Shown here: positions 62,236 to 64,000 of the stretch, piece after piece | Layout: every line of letters begins with the position of its first letter | Position numbering within the stretch: position 1 is the first letter of the stretch | Source: Treponema sp. | Lineage (GTDB): Bacteria; Spirochaetota; Spirochaetia; Treponematales; Breznakiellaceae | Direction: 5' to 3' | Assembly (NCBI GenBank): GCA_009777995.1 | Contig: WRKT01000005.1 | Coordinates: 1 to 64,000, forward strand | Length of the DNA stretch: 64,000 nt | The notes under the pieces: model-generated | Told to the model about the DNA's origin: nothing | Database searches by the model: none | What the model saw: only the letters and a program-made list of their open reading frames with translations | Made by a program: the position numbers and the translations under genes

Positions 62236-63212
62236 ATATATTGATAATAGGCGGCGCAGGCTATATCGGCAGCCATGTTGCAAGGGAATTTCTTGATGCA
62301 GGACATAAGGTAACTGTATTTGACAATCTTTCAAGCGGCCTTGAGCAGAATCTCTTCCCCGAAGCAGATTTCGATAATAATTCCATGCTTGATTATAATG
62401 CCCTTCTTGCATCTTGCAGAAAAAACATTGATGCTGTAGTCCACCTTGCAGCTCTTAAAGCTGTGGGCGAATCCATGCAATACCCCGAGAAGTACTCTGT
62501 TAACAATATAACCGGCACAATAAACATACTTAATGCAATGTCAGAGACAGGAATAAAAAATCTGGTTTTCTCTTCAAGTGCAGCAGTCTACGGTCAGCCC
62601 AAGTATATCCCTGTCGATGAAAATCACCCTTTAAACCCCGAGAGCTTCTACGGTTTTACCAAGGTGGAAATCGAAAGATTACTTGACTGGTATGACAGGC
62701 TTAAGGGAATACGCTTTGCAAGTCTCCGCTACTTTAATGCTGCAGGTTACGATGTAAGGGGCAGGATTTCCGGCCTTGAGAAGAGGCCCACAAACCTGAT
62801 TCCGATTATTATGGAAACAGCCGTAGGTATTCGAAGGGAGCTTTCAATTTACGGGAACGATTATGAAACGAGGGATGGCACCTGCATCCGCGACTATATC
62901 CATGTAAGCGATCTTGCCATAGCCCATGTATCTGCACTGAATTATATAAAAAATAATGATGAAAGTCTCACTGTAAACCTCGGAACAGAGACAGGAACAA
63001 CCAATCTTGAAGTCCTCGAGGCCGCAAGAAGGATTACCGGGAGGCCAATCCCTTCGATTTTTGCCCCAAGACGCCCCGGAGACCCCGCTTTTCACACAGC
63101 ATCTTCACAACTTGCGCTTAAAAAACTCAATTGGAAAGCAGAAAACTCCTCTCTAGACACCTTGATCCACAGCTCCTGGGAGGTGTATAAAAAGACAGGT
63201 ATAAGAGCTTAA
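62232..63212 (+). CDS. galE: UDP-glucose 4-epimerase
   Basis: A 326-residue extended SDR. The NAD site is IIGGAGYIGSHVAREFLDAG; VVHLAALKAVGES, FSSSAAVYGQPKYIPVDE and the catalytic YGFTKVE (Tyr-x3-Lys) follow, with SLRYFNAAGYDVRG and GTCIRDYIHVSDLA. It interconverts UDP-glucose and UDP-galactose (or the GlcNAc forms) for surface glycans. It is coupled to the MATE gene and precedes the M20 gene by 13 bases. Confidence 0.95.
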   Translation: MNILIIGGAGYIGSHVAREFLDAGHKVTVFDNLSSGLEQNLFPEADFDNNSMLDYNALLASCRKNIDAVVHLAALKAVGESMQYPEKYSVNNITGTINILNAMSETGIKNLVFSSSAAVYGQPKYIPVDENHPLNPESFYGFTKVEIERLLDWYDRLKGIRFASLRYFNAAGYDVRGRISGLEKRPTNLIPIIMETAVGIRRELSIYGNDYETRDGTCIRDYIHVSDLAIAHVSALNYIKNNDESLTVNLGTETGTTNLEVLEAARRITGRPIPSIFAPRRPGDPAFHTASSQLALKKLNWKAENSSLDTLIHSSWEVYKKTGIRA

Positions 63213-63225
63213 GAAGGAGCAGGCT

Positions 63226-64000
63226 ATGAAAGAGAAAATTTTTGAATTTATTGATAAATCCGAAGCAATTGCAATAGAATTACAGACTGAACTCTGTAAA
63301 TACCCGGCAATTTCACCTGCATCAGGGGGCGAGGGGGAGCTGGATAAGTGTGAATTTCTGCAATCCTGGCTTAAAAAGCAGGGCATAACAAAACTTGAGC
63401 GCTATGATTCCCCGGATTCTAGGGCCAAGGGCGGGGTAAGACCCAATCTAATAGCGACAATACCCGGAGAGGACATTCCCGACCCCGTAACGGGCCAAAA
63501 GCCTATGTTCTGGATCATGAGCCATATTGACGTGGTACCCCCCGGGGAGGCATCACTCTGGCAAACAGACCCCTGGAAGGCAGAAGTCTCTGACGGGAAG
63601 ATCATCGGCAGGGGAGTCGAAGACAACCAGCAGGGAATTTGCTCTTCTATAATAGCAGCCCTTGCACTTATAAGGCAGGGCATCACTCCTAAGAGAACTG
63701 TAAAACTCCTCTTTGCCTCTGACGAAGAGAATGGAAGCGTCTACGGTGTCGACTGGATGATAAAAAACCACCCGGAACTATTCTGTAAAAGCGATATGAT
63801 GCTGATCCCCGATTCGGGCAATTCAACCGGGAGCGATATTCAGATTGCTGAAAAAAGCCATGTATGGGTCAAGTTTATCACAAAGGGAAAGCAGGGACAT
63901 GCAGCAAGCCCGGGCAAGAGCATTAATGCCTATATTGCAGGAGCAGACCTTACTGTGCGGCTCCACTTCGGCCTTTCGGAAAAGTTTGCCGAAAAAGACC
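63226..64000 (+). CDS. M20-family metallopeptidase, N-terminal part
   Basis: The gene starts at ATG 63226 with AAGGAG six bases upstream and runs off the window end, showing about 258 residues. The zinc-site motifs are SHIDVVPPGE, then IIGRGVEDNQQG and FASDEENGSVYG, the usual H-x-D, D and E-E ligands of the ArgE/DapE/peptidase V group. KGKQGHAASPGKSIN begins the dimerisation lid. It probably cleaves peptides or N-acyl amino acids; the exact class needs the missing C-terminal half. Confidence 0.88.
   Translation, partial: MKEKIFEFIDKSEAIAIELQTELCKYPAISPASGGEGELDKCEFLQSWLKKQGITKLERYDSPDSRAKGGVRPNLIATIPGEDIPDPVTGQKPMFWIMSHIDVVPPGEASLWQTDPWKAEVSDGKIIGRGVEDNQQGICSSIIAALALIRQGITPKRTVKLLFASDEENGSVYGVDWMIKNHPELFCKSDMMLIPDSGNSTGSDIQIAEKSHVWVKFITKGKQGHAASPGKSINAYIAGADLTVRLHFGLSEKFAEKD

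Overview
The window looks like part of a spirochaete chromosome, most probably a host-associated Treponema-like member of the Treponematales. Pointers are: the flagellar chaperone pair FliS and an FlgN-like protein, a very large one-TM TPR protein of the kind spirochaetes carry, many lipoproteins with loose lipoboxes, a RimO that reads like treponemal RimO, and the use of selenocysteine, which is known from some treponemes. Most of the DNA is compact core genome. The stretches at about 0-2 kb and 7.5-15 kb are more accessory (toxin-antitoxin, Fic, a repeat-disrupted ATP-binding gene, a DUF4143 remnant). No tRNA, rRNA or CRISPR array was seen, and no gap exceeds 300 bases.

Layout. 0-1.7 kb: end of a surface-type protein, its terminator, a long CACAGAG-type inverted repeat, and a ParE/Phd toxin-antitoxin pair with a readable promoter/operator. 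1.9-5.8 kb: a LiaF-like protein and a five-gene HcnABC/LhpBEF-like flavin and iron-sulfur dehydrogenase operon. 5.8-7.5 kb: an HTH/receiver-like regulator and rplM-rpsI, whose leader holds a modular hairpin repeat. 7.7-15.6 kb: Fic protein, FAH and cyclase hydrolases, two transport or ATP-binding genes, a CoA-disulfide reductase-rhodanese, a DUF4143 remnant and two small membrane proteins. 15.7-25.8 kb: VC1184-type aminotransferase plus mtnA, then lolA-rodZ-rimO-purH, an XRE regulator, ftsH and a thioesterase. 25.8-34.7 kb: the large TPR protein, a CBM48-like exported protein, OFA transporter-NIF3-ketopantoate reductase, a HAD phosphatase and CcdA. 34.7-44.2 kb: a glutaredoxin-like selenoprotein, a peptide ABC operon (oppBCDF plus a lipoprotein SBP that appears circularly permuted), a TlpA-like selenoprotein lipoprotein and mnmG. 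44.3-54.2 kb: a DUF2318 protein facing a long minus-strand series (response regulator, fprA-like, nagA, nagB, NlpC/P60-like, two-component system, FtsX/MacB-type ABC transporter, DUF4418). 54.4-64 kb: tRNA-dihydrouridine synthase, GYF/barrel protein, lipoprotein, UvrD-like helicase, a gutted aminotransferase-like protein, flgN/fliS, MATE exporter, galE and the start of an M20 peptidase.

What stands out. Two genes are broken by an in-frame TGA exactly where a redox cysteine should be (U-x-x-C). Each TGA is followed by a short hairpin with a GTT apical loop at SECIS distance, so both should be read as complete selenoproteins. CcdA just upstream of the first could feed electrons across the membrane to such proteins. 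A modular repeat made of a GTCAA box, a variable hairpin and the box TTGGCTCTTCGG lies at three distant intergenic sites. An ATP-binding gene is split by an 11-bp tandem repeat whose copy number sets the reading frame. The peptide-binding lipoprotein has its usual C-terminal part at the N terminus. RimO carries a GC-rich in-frame insert. Six of the convergent gene pairs overlap at their 3' ends.
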